Below, in pieces: positions 53,818 through 61,284 of a stretch of DNA of 64,000 bases. A program made the position numbers and the translations under genes. Every line of letters starts with the position of its first letter. Position 1 is the first letter of the stretch. Source of the DNA: Nocardia nova SH22a (lineage in GTDB: Bacteria; Actinomycetota; Actinomycetes; Mycobacteriales; Mycobacteriaceae); assembly GCF_000523235.1 (NCBI RefSeq), contig NZ_CP006850.1:2170001-2234000 (forward strand), read 5' to 3'. The notes under the pieces were generated by a model. That model was not told where the DNA came from, did no database searches, and saw only the letters and a program-made list of their open reading frames with translations.

Positions 53818-54033
53818 TTCGCGGACCCGGGCCGGGGTGAACCGTTCGGTGGTGCGCCGCCACAGTCCGGCGGGCATACCGGAGCCGATGAACAGCCGGA
53901 TCGGATGCGGATGTCCGGCGGCGAAGGTATCCGCGTCGAGGATGTCGCGCAACATCGTCCAGGTGTAGGTGACGATGGTGACCCCGTAGCGGTGCACCTC
54001 CTCGGCGAAACTCGGCGGGTCCAGCGCTATCGC
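53818..54033 (-). pseudogene. Relic of an AMP-binding acyl-CoA synthetase
   Basis: A stretch of about 70 codons reads ALDPPSFAEEVHRYGVTIVT, then YTWTMLRDILDADTF and HPIRLFIGSGMPAGLWRRTT, a recognisable internal piece of long-chain acyl-CoA synthetases of the adenylate-forming superfamily. Both ends run into unrelated sequence without a start, and the P-loop and the C-terminal domain are missing. It is therefore a gene remnant. No transposon borders are visible. Confidence 0.7.
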
Positions 54034-54373
54034 TCTCCGACGTGGCGATCTCCGCCTTCCGGTTGGCGGCGCTGCTGCCGTGACCGACCGGCGGCGCTGC
54101 TGTCGGGACCGACCGTGTGGCCCCGGCCGGGCGCTGTCGGAACGACGGTGACAGTGGAGCTGCACGCAGGCGCCGACCATCGGAGGGCCGCATGCCATGC
54201 CCGGAGATTCGCACCGGTGTCTCTCCGCAAAACCCCAGCTCGGCCATGGCGTTGTCGACGCCGCATGTCCTGCCCGGAGGTTCGTGCCGGTACCTCCGTT
54301 TCAGCCAGACGTAGCCGTTGTCTCGCGGGGCATGGGGTGGTGGCTCGCGCCGACGCCGGTGTGCGCCAGGCGA
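54034..54373. repeat. Decayed non-coding region with short imperfect repeats
   Basis: No intact gene was found. Two 25-bp near-identical units starting GGCGGCGCTGCTG lie at 54065 and 54090. Two related units of about 33 bases containing CCCGGAG-TTCG-CCGGT lie near 54191 and 54264. The stretch joins the synthetase relic to the small-gene operon and looks like erosion after duplication. Confidence 0.5.
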
Positions 54374-54658
54374 TCACAGTGTGAATGTGCGGCGGAACTG
54401 CTCGCTCACCGCGCACCACAGGCTGTGATACTCCGGCGCGAGGAAATGGGCGACGGCCAGCGTGGGCGGATCGGCGAACACTACGCCGTCGCGGGAGGTG
54501 CGGGTGACCTGGTGGTCCACGAAACTCGCCGTGTCGATGCGGGTTTCGCGATCGGTGAGGTGGGTGATCTCGACCCGCTCCCCGCGCACCACCCGCCACC
54601 AGGCCGAGTGCGGGCCGACCTCGGTCCGGAAGTGGTGACTATTCTCGGTGCCGGTCAC
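54374..54658 (-). CDS. Hypothetical protein, small operon gene 3
   Basis: A 94-residue acidic/aromatic protein starting VTGTENSHHFRTEVG from GTG, with GAAAGGCGA upstream. It contains WWRVVRGERVEITHLTD and ends YHSLWCAVSEQFRRTFTL. I recognise no family. It overlaps the preceding small membrane-protein gene by 20 bases and is the last of three tiny genes divergent from a WhiJ-like regulator. An alternative start at 54694 is in frame. Confidence 0.6.
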   Translation of the reverse strand: MTGTENSHHFRTEVGPHSAWWRVVRGERVEITHLTDRETRIDTASFVDHQVTRTSRDGVVFADPPTLAVAHFLAPEYHSLWCAVSEQFRRTFTL

Positions 54659-54818
54659 GGTATTTCGCCTTTCGCACTCGGTCCTCGAGCGCAATACGGT
54701 CCAGAATGGCAGACACCGAATTGCGCGATTCGTTCCGGGAATTCCGCTCCGGCCAGAACACGGCGAGCAGAAATACTCCCAGCGGAATACTCAGAGCCAG
54801 AACAAGACCCGCGCTCAT
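54639..54818 (-). CDS. Small single-pass membrane protein, small operon gene 2
   Basis: A 59-residue protein. The N-terminal helix SAGLVLALSIPLGVFLLAVF spans the membrane and a basic, helical tail (ILDRIALEDRVRKAKYRDRH) faces the cytoplasm. No family is recognised. It overlaps the gene upstream by four bases (ATGA) and the gene downstream by 20, so all three are translated together. The function is unknown. Confidence 0.62.
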   Translation of the reverse strand: MSAGLVLALSIPLGVFLLAVFWPERNSRNESRNSVSAILDRIALEDRVRKAKYRDRHRE

Positions 54819-54985
54819 CGCGTCCGCCCCGTATCCGGCACAAGGTGTTTCGCCTCGATCAGCCTTTGTTTCGCCTGTTGTTTCACCGGGCAGATACACA
54901 AGGCGCAGTCGATGTGCACTTGCATGATGACGTGCGCGAATTCCACGGTCATTATCGGCATTCGATCGTGATTCAACAGTCCCAT
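54815..54985 (-). CDS. Small Cys-containing protein, small operon gene 1
   Basis: A 56-residue protein with a short Cys motif (HIDCALCICPVKQQAKQRLI), three Cys within five residues, followed by a basic helix. The ATG at 54985 has AGGGAAAG upstream. The three Cys could bind a metal or form a disulfide. It is the first gene of the three-gene operon, 195 bases from the divergent WhiJ-like regulator. I know no characterised relative. Confidence 0.6.
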   Translation of the reverse strand: MGLLNHDRMPIMTVEFAHVIMQVHIDCALCICPVKQQAKQRLIEAKHLVPDTGRTR

Positions 54986-55120
54986 GGTGGATACTTTCCC
55001 TGCGATGTGAAAGTGGTTGTCGGCGTTGAGGTTGCACCCGATCGGCCGCGAGTTGTAGTCGAATGACGGCGATTTCGAGAACAAGCCACCATGCGGAAAG
55101 TCTGAACTCGTCCGCCAGCA

Positions 55121-55146
55121 ACCTGTCCAGAGGAGACCTGTCCAGA
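55121..55146. promoter_or_regulatory. 15-bp direct repeats upstream of the WhiJ-like regulator
   Basis: The 11-base unit ACCTGTCCAGA occurs at 55121-55131 and 55136-55146, one and a half helical turns apart, in the gap between the small-gene operon and the XRE regulator. It is a candidate binding site for that regulator. Confidence 0.5.
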
Positions 55147-55180
55147 AAACCGGGACACGATACATAGGGGAGCTAACGAT

Positions 55181-56059
55181 ATGGGGTCAGGAAGCACGCT
55201 CGCGCAACGAGCCTTGGGCCGTGAACTGCGGAGACTGCGGACCGAGAAGGGGGTGGGGCTGTCTCAGGCCGCACGCATCGCCGAAATCTCGCATCAGACG
55301 ATCGGCAGGCTGGAGGAGGGGCAGACCACGCGGATCACCATGCTGCAGGTGAATGCGCTTTGCGACAGTTTCGGTGCCACTGCTGAGGAGCGGCGCATCT
55401 GCTTGGATCTGGTGAAGGAGATTCGCGCGTCACGGGAGGGGAAGGTGACGGCGAGTTGGTGGAGGGCGTACGCGGACGCGCAGGCAACCGGGTTCAATCA
55501 CTATCTCGCGCTGGAAGATGCGGCGAATCGGCTGACGATCTGGAAGACGGCCATCATGCCGGGACTTCTCCAGACCGCTCCCTACCGGCGAACGATGGCT
55601 TGGACGGAATACCCGGACATGCCCACTGACCATCTCGAGCGACAGATCGAGTGGCAGGCGCATCGTCAGGAGAGGTTGGTCGATCCCAACTTGGAGCTGG
55701 CCGTATTCCTGTATGAGACTGTTTTGCACGAACAGGTCGGTGGCCCAGCTGTGTTCGGTGAACAGCTCCAGCAGCTTGTAGCCCTTTCGGCGCTGCCGAA
55801 TCTACGTATCCGGGTGGTCCGGTTCGATGCGGCCAGTCATCTCGGAGCGTATGCCGGTAACTTCACGTTGCTCGAATTTCCGGACCTCGTATCGGGGTTG
55901 CCACAGCCGTCGATCATCTATGTCGAAGGTTGGACAGGCGATCTGTACTTGGAGCGTGAGGCCGAGCTGCAACGCTATATGCAGGCACTTCGTGAGATTG
56001 ATCGTGTAGCGTTGTCCGAAGCTGATTCTGTAGCACTGATCAAGGAGCGCATGCGGTGA
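55181..56059 (+). CDS. WhiJ-like XRE regulator with DUF5753
   Basis: A 292-residue regulator. Residues 8-65 form an XRE helix-turn-helix (LGRELRRLRTEKGVGLSQAA, then ISHQTIGRLEEGQTTRITML). The rest is DUF5753, with WWRAYADAQATGFNHYLALE, YRRTMAWTEYPDM and FPDLVSGLPQPSIIYVEGWT. In Streptomyces such regulators pair with DUF397 proteins that modify their DNA binding, affecting development and antibiotic genes. Here two DUF397 genes follow, the first overlapping by four bases. Confidence 0.93.
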   Translation: MGSGSTLAQRALGRELRRLRTEKGVGLSQAARIAEISHQTIGRLEEGQTTRITMLQVNALCDSFGATAEERRICLDLVKEIRASREGKVTASWWRAYADAQATGFNHYLALEDAANRLTIWKTAIMPGLLQTAPYRRTMAWTEYPDMPTDHLERQIEWQAHRQERLVDPNLELAVFLYETVLHEQVGGPAVFGEQLQQLVALSALPNLRIRVVRFDAASHLGAYAGNFTLLEFPDLVSGLPQPSIIYVEGWTGDLYLEREAELQRYMQALREIDRVALSEADSVALIKERMR

Positions 56060-56259
56060 GCAACGACCTGTCCGGGGCGAAGTGGTTCAAGTCGAGCTTC
56101 TCGGGTTCGAGCAAAGATTGTGTCGAGGTGGCGTTCGTCGATGCTGTTGTCGGCGTGCGCGATTCCAAGGACCCGGCCGGTCCGGCCTTGGTCTTCACTC
56201 CGTCGGAGTGGTCCGCCTTCACCTCCAGTGTCACGATGGGTGACTTCGACCAGGCATAG
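56056..56259 (+). CDS. DUF397 domain protein (copy 1)
   Basis: A 67-residue DUF397 protein. LSGAKWFKSSFSGSSKDCVE is the family start, followed by VGVRDSKDPAGPALVFTPSE and WSAFTSSVTMGDF. It overlaps the XRE stop codon by four bases and is its likely partner. These small proteins act as antagonists or co-regulators of the linked WhiJ-type regulator. Confidence 0.93.
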   Translation: MSNDLSGAKWFKSSFSGSSKDCVEVAFVDAVVGVRDSKDPAGPALVFTPSEWSAFTSSVTMGDFDQA

Positions 56260-56269
56260 GAGCGAGTCG

Positions 56270-56473
56270 ATGAGTGCAGATCTGTCCGGGGCGAAGTGGT
56301 TCAAGTCAACTCGTTCGACCTCGACCAAGGATTGCGTTGAGGTGGCCTTCCTCGATAGCGCTGTGGGCGTACGTGATTCGAAGAACCCCACCGGCCCGGC
56401 CCTGATCTTCACCCCCTCGGAGTGGTCGACCTTCACCACCAGCGTGACGATGGGCAAGTTCGACCAGGCATAG
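56270..56473 (+). CDS. DUF397 domain protein (copy 2)
   Basis: A second 67-residue DUF397 protein, 10 bases after the first and very similar to it along its full length (SADLSGAKWFKSTRSTSTKD, VGVRDSKNPTGPALIFTPSE, SVTMGKFDQA). The tandem arrangement is a recent duplication with divergence mostly in residues 13-20. A strong terminator follows. Two copies allow competing or dose-dependent control of one regulator. Confidence 0.92.
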   Translation: MSADLSGAKWFKSTRSTSTKDCVEVAFLDSAVGVRDSKNPTGPALIFTPSEWSTFTTSVTMGKFDQA

Positions 56474-56494
56474 CCCGCCTCACCCGAACACCCC

Positions 56495-56539
56495 GGGAAC
56501 CCCCGAACATCAAGTCCACCTTGACCTTCGGGGGTTCCC
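56495..56539 (+). terminator. Terminator after the DUF397 pair
   Basis: A perfect 13-bp stem (56495-56507 with 56527-56539) with a 19-base loop lies 22 bases after the second DUF397 stop. The next 200 bases hold no gene. Confidence 0.7.
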
Positions 56540-56756
56540 TCGTCCTAGCCCGAACTTTTCGTGCAACCCTCGCCGAAAAATCGGGAATCCCGGAAAAATC
56601 CAAGCCGATTGCACGATTAGTTCACCCCGAAACTCCCCACGGTCGGCTGGGACGGGACGGCCCATTACAGTCGACAACCAGCACAGCAAACCGCTGAGCT
56701 GCCGCACCGTAAGTCACCGGACGCGTCGGGAGATTCGAGCTGGAGGGAACACGACG

Positions 56757-57068
56757 GTGGTCGATGAGCGATGCGAGGACATGACCGGCCCACGATGGCT
56801 GCGATACAGCGGCGACCTGCTGCTCGGCGTATGCGTCGGCGCGGGCCTCACAGTGGTCAGCTTTCTTGTCACGGCCCCACTGTTCTCGTATGCCGCCTAC
56901 GTCGTCGGGCCGGTCATCGCGCTCGTCCTCTATCTGGCCTTCATCGCCCCGCTGATGGCACGAAGCCTCCGCCACCGCCTCACCCAGAGCACCATCTACC
57001 GTCTCGGTGGCATCGCAATCGCTCCCGTCGGCACACTGCTCATCCTCACCTTGACGACCTTCGACTGA
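56757..57068 (+). CDS. Small membrane protein, hypothetical
   Basis: A 103-residue protein with three predicted helices: LLLGVCVGAGLTVVSFLVTA, YVVGPVIALVLYLAFIAPLM and GGIAIAPVGTLLILTLTTF. The GTG start has a GGAGGG ribosome site nine bases upstream. No family is recognised. It lies between the DUF397 terminator and a PNPOx-like gene, and might be co-transcribed with the latter (46 bases apart). Confidence 0.78.
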   Translation: MVDERCEDMTGPRWLRYSGDLLLGVCVGAGLTVVSFLVTAPLFSYAAYVVGPVIALVLYLAFIAPLMARSLRHRLTQSTIYRLGGIAIAPVGTLLILTLTTFD

Positions 57069-57114
57069 CGAGCGCAAGCAGGCCGCCTCCGCGCTGGCGG
57101 AGCACCATGAGCGC

Positions 57115-57546
57115 ATGGTGCGATCACTGGAAGCCGCGGAAATAGCCGACCTGCTGGCCACGGACACCGTCGCCCGCTTGGCGACCATCGACGACGGCTA
57201 CCCTCACGTCACCCCGATCTGGTTCCTCTGGAGCGCCGACACCTGCTATCTCACCAGCTACACCGGCCGTCCCCATATCGAACGCATCCGGACCAACCCG
57301 CGGGTCGGATTGGTCGTGGATGTCGAATCCGAACTGCGCCACGACGGGGAACGCCCGAACCGGCAGATTCGCATCATCGGTGACGCCACCCTGAGCCCCG
57401 ACCGCGACCGTGCCTGGACTCATCGCATCCGAGCGAAATACATCGGCCCCACCATCGCCCCGAATGCCGCCTCCCGCAACCCGATTCGCGATCGAGTCCT
57501 GATCACTGTGCATCCCCGCGACATCACCGCCGTGGCGAGTATCTGA
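57115..57546 (+). CDS. Pyridoxamine 5'-phosphate oxidase-like F420/FMN-binding protein
   Basis: A 143-residue split-barrel flavin or F420 reductase of the PNPOx-like superfamily. VARLATIDDGYPHVTPIWFL is the cofactor motif, then LTSYTGRPHIERIRTNPRVG and IRIIGDATLSPDRDRAWTHR. Members reduce diverse organics or bind haem; the substrate is unknown. The ATG at 57115 has no strong ribosome site. Confidence 0.88.
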   Translation: MVRSLEAAEIADLLATDTVARLATIDDGYPHVTPIWFLWSADTCYLTSYTGRPHIERIRTNPRVGLVVDVESELRHDGERPNRQIRIIGDATLSPDRDRAWTHRIRAKYIGPTIAPNAASRNPIRDRVLITVHPRDITAVASI

Positions 57547-57684
57547 ACAGCGGGCTGCTTTCCTGGCCGAACTTCGTGCGCAAACCTCGTCGCGCAATCA
57601 ATGGTTATAGCTCCGCGCGGAAGTCACCTGACCCCAACGGATCACGTCGGGCTGTAGCCGATGGCTGGCTGGAGATGGCAGCGA

Positions 57685-57873
57685 TCAGCGGCCGAAGACC
57701 TCTTGGAGGTTGTCGGCGGTGAGGATCCGTAACGACCACCGTTCGAGGTCGTCGAGCGATGCGTTGTGCACGGTGGAGACGAGCGAGGCAGGCAGTTCCC
57801 CGAACTTATGGGTCAGCAGGCGAAGCAAGCCTCTGGCTTCACCTTCGGCCCTGAGTTCATCGGCGACAGTCAT
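57685..57873 (-). CDS. Stand-alone DUF4351-like small protein (copy 1)
   Basis: A 62-residue protein starting MTVADELRAEGEARGLLRLL and containing LTHKFGELPASLVSTVHNAS, then WSLRILTADNLQEVF. It resembles the C-terminal DUF4351 helical module of Rpn/PD-(D/E)XK-type proteins but lacks the nuclease domain. A GAGGAGG ribosome site supports translation. A paralogue lies 275 bp away in the same orientation, so they arose by tandem duplication that included the ribosome site. Confidence 0.72.
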   Translation of the reverse strand: MTVADELRAEGEARGLLRLLTHKFGELPASLVSTVHNASLDDLERWSLRILTADNLQEVFGR

Positions 57874-57959
57874 GGCGACCTCCTCGGTAGGCGGATCGGT
57901 GCGGATAACGCTTGCTGGAATCGATCCGCCCCGAGGTTGCGGCGAGGCGGGGCGGCCAG

Positions 57960-58148
57960 TCAGTGTTCGAAGATCTCTTCGAGGTTGTCGGCGGTGAGGA
58001 CCTGTAGTGACCACTGTCTGATTTCGCTCAGCGATGCGTTGTGCACGGTTGAGACGAGCGAGGCAGGCAGTTCTCCGAACTTGTGGGTGAGCTGATCGAG
58101 CAAGGTGAGGGCAGACCCTTCGGCCCTGAGTTCGTCGGCGACGGTCAT
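57960..58148 (-). CDS. Stand-alone DUF4351-like small protein (copy 2)
   Basis: A 62-residue paralogue of the preceding protein (MTVADELRAEGSALTLLDQL, LTHKFGELPASLVSTVHNAS, WSLQVLTADNLEEIFEH). The middle 20 residues are identical, the ends differ. A GGAGGTCGCC ribosome site precedes the ATG. As for copy 1, no nuclease or transposase domain is attached. The role is unknown; binding to a partner protein is a guess from the helical composition. Confidence 0.72.
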   Translation of the reverse strand: MTVADELRAEGSALTLLDQLTHKFGELPASLVSTVHNASLSEIRQWSLQVLTADNLEEIFEH

Positions 58149-58420
58149 GGCGACCTCCTTTGGTGGGCGGATCGAGCAGGTCGATCAGTGCGCGAATCTA
58201 CACTGCCGCAACGATATTCGGCAATCGAATGCGCAACTGGACAGTCCGCTGTGGACAGTGCGAATGTGGACCTGTCCGTAGTGGTCCACGGTGTAGGTAA
58301 GAGTCGACCGGTTGCGGGCCCGGCTCGTCGTTCGCGGTGGGGGTCGACGGTGGAGCAGTCGGCCAGCCGGTCCGGACAGACGCGGGATCATTCGCGCGCG
58401 CCGGGACTGTCGACGGGTTG

Positions 58421-58675
58421 CAGATTGGTTGGTTCGGTGAGCCCGCTTCGGATATCGGCTCGCCGCTCACGGTTCGGGGCGATGAACGTGGGGGTCGACC
58501 AATCGTTTCAGGTAGGCGGGACCATTCACATGTCTCGGACACGGTTGGCAGGTTGCAGGGTGGTGAGCCCGTTACGAATGTCGGTTCGCCGTTCACGTTC
58601 GGAGCGATGAACATGGGCATCGACCAATCGTTTCAGGTAGGTGCGGGACCAATCGCATGTCTCGGAGACGGTTGG
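58421..58675. repeat. 125-bp duplicated remnants of the HxlR gene 3' end
   Basis: Two units about 125 bp apart share CGACCAATCGTTTCAGGTAG (58496 and 58621), the following ACATGTCTCGG-like and GGTTGGCAGG parts, and an upstream GGCGATGAACGTG-like block. Read on the minus strand they encode variants of the CEWSRSYLDRL tail of the HxlR protein whose gene ends at 58685 (for example TCDWSRTYLKRL). They look like repeated, decaying copies of that gene end. The stretch 58149-58420 before them holds no gene. Confidence 0.7.
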
Positions 58676-58684
58676 CAGGGTGGG

Positions 58685-59047
58685 TCAGCTCGTCGTTCGA
58701 GGTTCGGTGCGATGGGCAGGGGCCTCGGCCAACCGGTCCAGGTAGCTGCGCGACCATTCGCACATCCCGTACACCGTGTCCACCAAGTCGCGCCCGGCGG
58801 AAGTCAGGGTGTAATCGACGTGTGGGTTCGCGGTGCCGTGGTCGTATCTGGTTATGAGGCCGTGGTTTTCGAGGTCACGCAGGGTCTGGGTGAGCATCTT
58901 GTGGCTGATGCCGTCGACGGCGCGATGTAGTTCACGGAAGCGGCGGCCGGGACCGATCTCCTCGAGGACCCGCAGACCCCACTTGGTCGACACCGCCGCG
59001 AACACCCGCAGCGCGATATCGCGCGCCTGCCGCTCATCGACCATCAC
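58685..59047 (-). CDS. HxlR family transcriptional regulator
   Basis: A 120-residue winged-helix regulator. KWGLRVLEEIGPGRRFRELH and DGISHKMLTQTLRDLENHGL form the DNA-binding part, and YTLTSAGRDLVDTVYGMCEW the wing and dimer helix. HxlR proteins respond to aldehydes, quinones or redox stress. It is divergent from a VOC protein 58 bases away, which is probably its target. Its 3' end is duplicated downstream. Confidence 0.92.
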   Translation of the reverse strand: MMVDERQARDIALRVFAAVSTKWGLRVLEEIGPGRRFRELHRAVDGISHKMLTQTLRDLENHGLITRYDHGTANPHVDYTLTSAGRDLVDTVYGMCEWSRSYLDRLAEAPAHRTEPRTTS

Positions 59048-59105
59048 CGCTCACCTCGAAGTGCGTACTGCCGTCACCTGCGATTCCACCGTAGCGTCGG
59101 CGGAC

Positions 59106-59480
59106 ATGCGGATCCTCAAGACCTACGCGCGGCTGTTCGTGGATGACCTCGGCACCGCCCTGCCGTTCTACGAAGATCTCGTCGGCGCCCCGGCGGATCT
59201 GCGATTCGGCTTCGAGCAGGCCGAACTGGCGGCCGTCGGCGACTTTCTGCTCATCGCGGGCAGGCCCGAGGACACCGACCGCTACCGCGCGACGGTCGGC
59301 CCGATCGTCGTGGACGATCTCGACCAGGCGATCACCCGGCTCACCACCGCGAACGCCGTCGTCATCGCGGGCCCGCTCACCAGTGACACCGGCCGGTTCG
59401 CCTACCTGCGCCACCCGGACGGCGTCACCGTCGAATACGTCGAATGGTCGCAGCACATCCGCGGCCGCGTATTCGGCTGA
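59106..59480 (+). CDS. VOC family protein
   Basis: A 124-residue vicinal oxygen chelate protein. ILKTYARLFVDDLGTALPFY is the first module strand, followed by FEQAELAAVGDFLLIAGRPE and a second-half FAYLRHPDGVTVEYVEW with His and Glu as possible metal ligands. It is divergent from the HxlR regulator, a pairing typical of detoxification functions. The substrate is unknown. Confidence 0.9.
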   Translation: MRILKTYARLFVDDLGTALPFYEDLVGAPADLRFGFEQAELAAVGDFLLIAGRPEDTDRYRATVGPIVVDDLDQAITRLTTANAVVIAGPLTSDTGRFAYLRHPDGVTVEYVEWSQHIRGRVFG

Positions 59481-59921
59481 GCGGGAAGCGGTTCGGCCGG
59501 TTCGTCAGTGGGTCCCGGCGCGGGTCCGACGAACGCCTGCGGCTCGGAACTCGGGCCGACCGGCCTTGTCTGGGCAGCCTGACGGCGACTCCGGCGCACC
59601 GACCACCTGCATCCGCTGTCGTCACGGTCGAATTCGCCGAATGGCTGCCCCCTGAGCGACGATTCGCCTACTCGGGCGACTCGAGCGTGTCCGGAACTGC
59701 GCGCGGCGAAATTCTCCCGGCTCTTGTCTGCTCACCGACGGATTCCGGGCGGCGGTGCGCGCGGCCGGAACCAAGGCCGGTCTGCTGTGAAGATCGGTGA
59801 AACCGGGCACAGCCCGCCCCGCGCGGGCGTACTGTCTTGCCCCACAGCGTTGATCGGCACGGTGGCCGCGGGCGGCAGTTCGCTCGCCGCCCCCGGCCGC
59901 GCGACAAGGAGGTCGATTTCG
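59481..59921. other. Intergenic region without a recognised gene
   Basis: About 440 bases between the VOC gene and a small hypothetical gene. Open frames occur on both strands but have no ribosome site or family motif. No repeat or RNA gene was seen. Confidence 0.5.
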
Positions 59922-60101
59922 GTGCACCGACTGGAAAAGTCCGCATTCTGGCGCTGTGTGCTGGACGGATTGGCTGCCATGGGAGCGGGTTTCGGCGTCA
60001 TGGTCCCCGTCTGCCACGACGAACCCCACCCCGCCGAGGACACCGAACCCGTATGGGACTGGTCGATTCCCTACGAATGGTTCGACCACGCCAACGGCTG
60101 A
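59922..60101 (+). CDS. Small hypothetical protein with one hydrophobic helix
   Basis: A 59-residue protein starting VHRLEKSAFWRCVLDGLAAM from GTG. A strong AAGGAGGT ribosome site (59906-59913) lies eight bases upstream. The hydrophobic part LDGLAAMGAGFGVMVPV is followed by an acidic, aromatic tail (EPVWDWSIPYEWFDHANG). I recognise no family. It is followed by the 92-bp repeats. Confidence 0.6.
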   Translation: MHRLEKSAFWRCVLDGLAAMGAGFGVMVPVCHDEPHPAEDTEPVWDWSIPYEWFDHANG

Positions 60102-60118
60102 CCCTCCCACCCGCACTC

Positions 60119-60394
60119 GACTCGTTCAGGTGGGTGAACGGTGCCGCTGACTTCGCTGTTCCTGCCAGTCGCGGTGGGCGACCGATATGGCCGACCCGTT
60201 GCTCGCGCTCGACTCGTTCAGCGGGTGAACGATGCGGCTGACTCCGCTGTTCGTGCCAGTGGCGGTGGGCGACCGATGCGGCTGCTCCTGCTGCTCGCGC
60301 TGGACTCGTTCCGGTAGACGGACGGTTGCGGTTGACCCCGCTGCTCGTGCCCGGCCTGTCGCCGTGGGCGACCGGACCGGTTGTTCCGCAGTGC
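60119..60394. repeat. Three tandem 92-bp units
   Basis: Imperfect copies begin with GACTCGTT at 60119, 60211 and 60303, exactly 92 bp apart. Each unit contains GTGAACG-like, CTGAC-CCGCTGTTCGTGCC-like and GTGGGCGACCG blocks; the third is most diverged. Because 92 is not a multiple of three the array is not a coding repeat. No other gene is seen in 60102-60517. Confidence 0.8.
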
Positions 60395-60517
60395 AGTCCA
60401 GCGGTCGGGCTGCGGGATACCTGCTTGCACTGCCATGGTGGTCATGATCAGCCGTCGGGTACGGCAGCGGACCGCGCCGGGCGGCGCTGAGTGTCGACCG
60501 GATCGGTGGCGCGCAGT

Positions 60518-61255
60518 TCAGGCTTCGGCGAAATAGTCCGCGCCACCGATGTATACGGTGTGCCCGGGTTCGGCTACAGTCACGGTGGCGTCGGCGATGG
60601 CGGTGGCGAACTCCTCGACCGTGGGTAGTGCGCCGTGCTCGGTGCGCGCGGCGACCGCCTCGGGGGCGCGTCGTTCGAGCAGACGCACGATGATCGTCCC
60701 CTCGATCATGTCGCCCGAGACGACGGTGAAACCTATACCGCGCGTGGAGAACTCGGCGGTCATGGCGCGCAGCGCGTCCTCGCCCGCGCGTTTGCTGGCC
60801 GCGATCGGCTCATAACCGGGCGGCGCGGGTTTGCGCCCGTGGAAGTGGGCCTGATGGCTGGTGACGAAGACGATCCGCGCACCGGGGCGCAGCAGCGGCA
60901 GCGCCAGCTCGACCAGCCGCAGCTGGGCATCACGGTTGATCGCCATCGCGTACTCCGGCGCCGCGCCCTGTTCCAATCCGCCGGAAGCGTTGAGGATCAG
61001 CACATCCAGGCGTCCGAACCGCTGCCCGATCCGCTCGATCAATCCCGCGACCGCGTCCGCGTCGGTGAGATCGGCGCCCAGCGGCGTCGCGGAACCACCG
61101 GCCGCCGCGATCTCCTCGGCGAGAACTTCAGCGCGCCTGCGCTTCTCCCGATAATTCAGGACGATGTGATCACCACGCCCAGCGAGCACCCGGGCCGTTT
61201 CGGCGCCGATGCCACGCGCGGCCCCGGTGATCAACACGATGCGCTGCGAACCCAT
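60518..61255 (-). CDS. SDR family oxidoreductase
   Basis: A 245-residue SDR. VLITGAARGIGAETARVLAG is the cofactor loop, with NYREKRRRAE suggesting NADP. The active-site segment VTSHQAHFHGRKPAPPGYEP is atypical: Ser is in VTSHQ and a Tyr in GYEPIAASK gives YxxxxxSK rather than YxxxK. The start at 61255 has GGGAGGGCAG upstream; the frame is open to 61318. It is divergent from an HxlR regulator and is probably its target. Confidence 0.9.
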   Translation of the reverse strand: MGSQRIVLITGAARGIGAETARVLAGRGDHIVLNYREKRRRAEVLAEEIAAAGGSATPLGADLTDADAVAGLIERIGQRFGRLDVLILNASGGLEQGAAPEYAMAINRDAQLRLVELALPLLRPGARIVFVTSHQAHFHGRKPAPPGYEPIAASKRAGEDALRAMTAEFSTRGIGFTVVSGDMIEGTIIVRLLERRAPEAVAARTEHGALPTVEEFATAIADATVTVAEPGHTVYIGGADYFAEA

Positions 61256-61284
61256 CTGCCCTCCCACTGATTGCTTCTGATTCA

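Noticed and set aside
53644..54247. Two overlapping minus-strand open frames considered as genes
   Set aside because: Only a central segment resembles an acyl-CoA synthetase, with unrelated sequence at both ends, so a relic is the better reading.
54027..54599. 190-codon minus-strand frame over the decayed region and small operon gene 3
   Set aside because: It is Arg/Pro-rich without motifs, and the alternative frame encodes a more balanced protein with a ribosome site.
59622..60116. 164-codon minus-strand frame opposite the small hypothetical gene
   Set aside because: It has no ribosome site and low-complexity composition, while the plus strand has AAGGAGGT and a coherent small protein.
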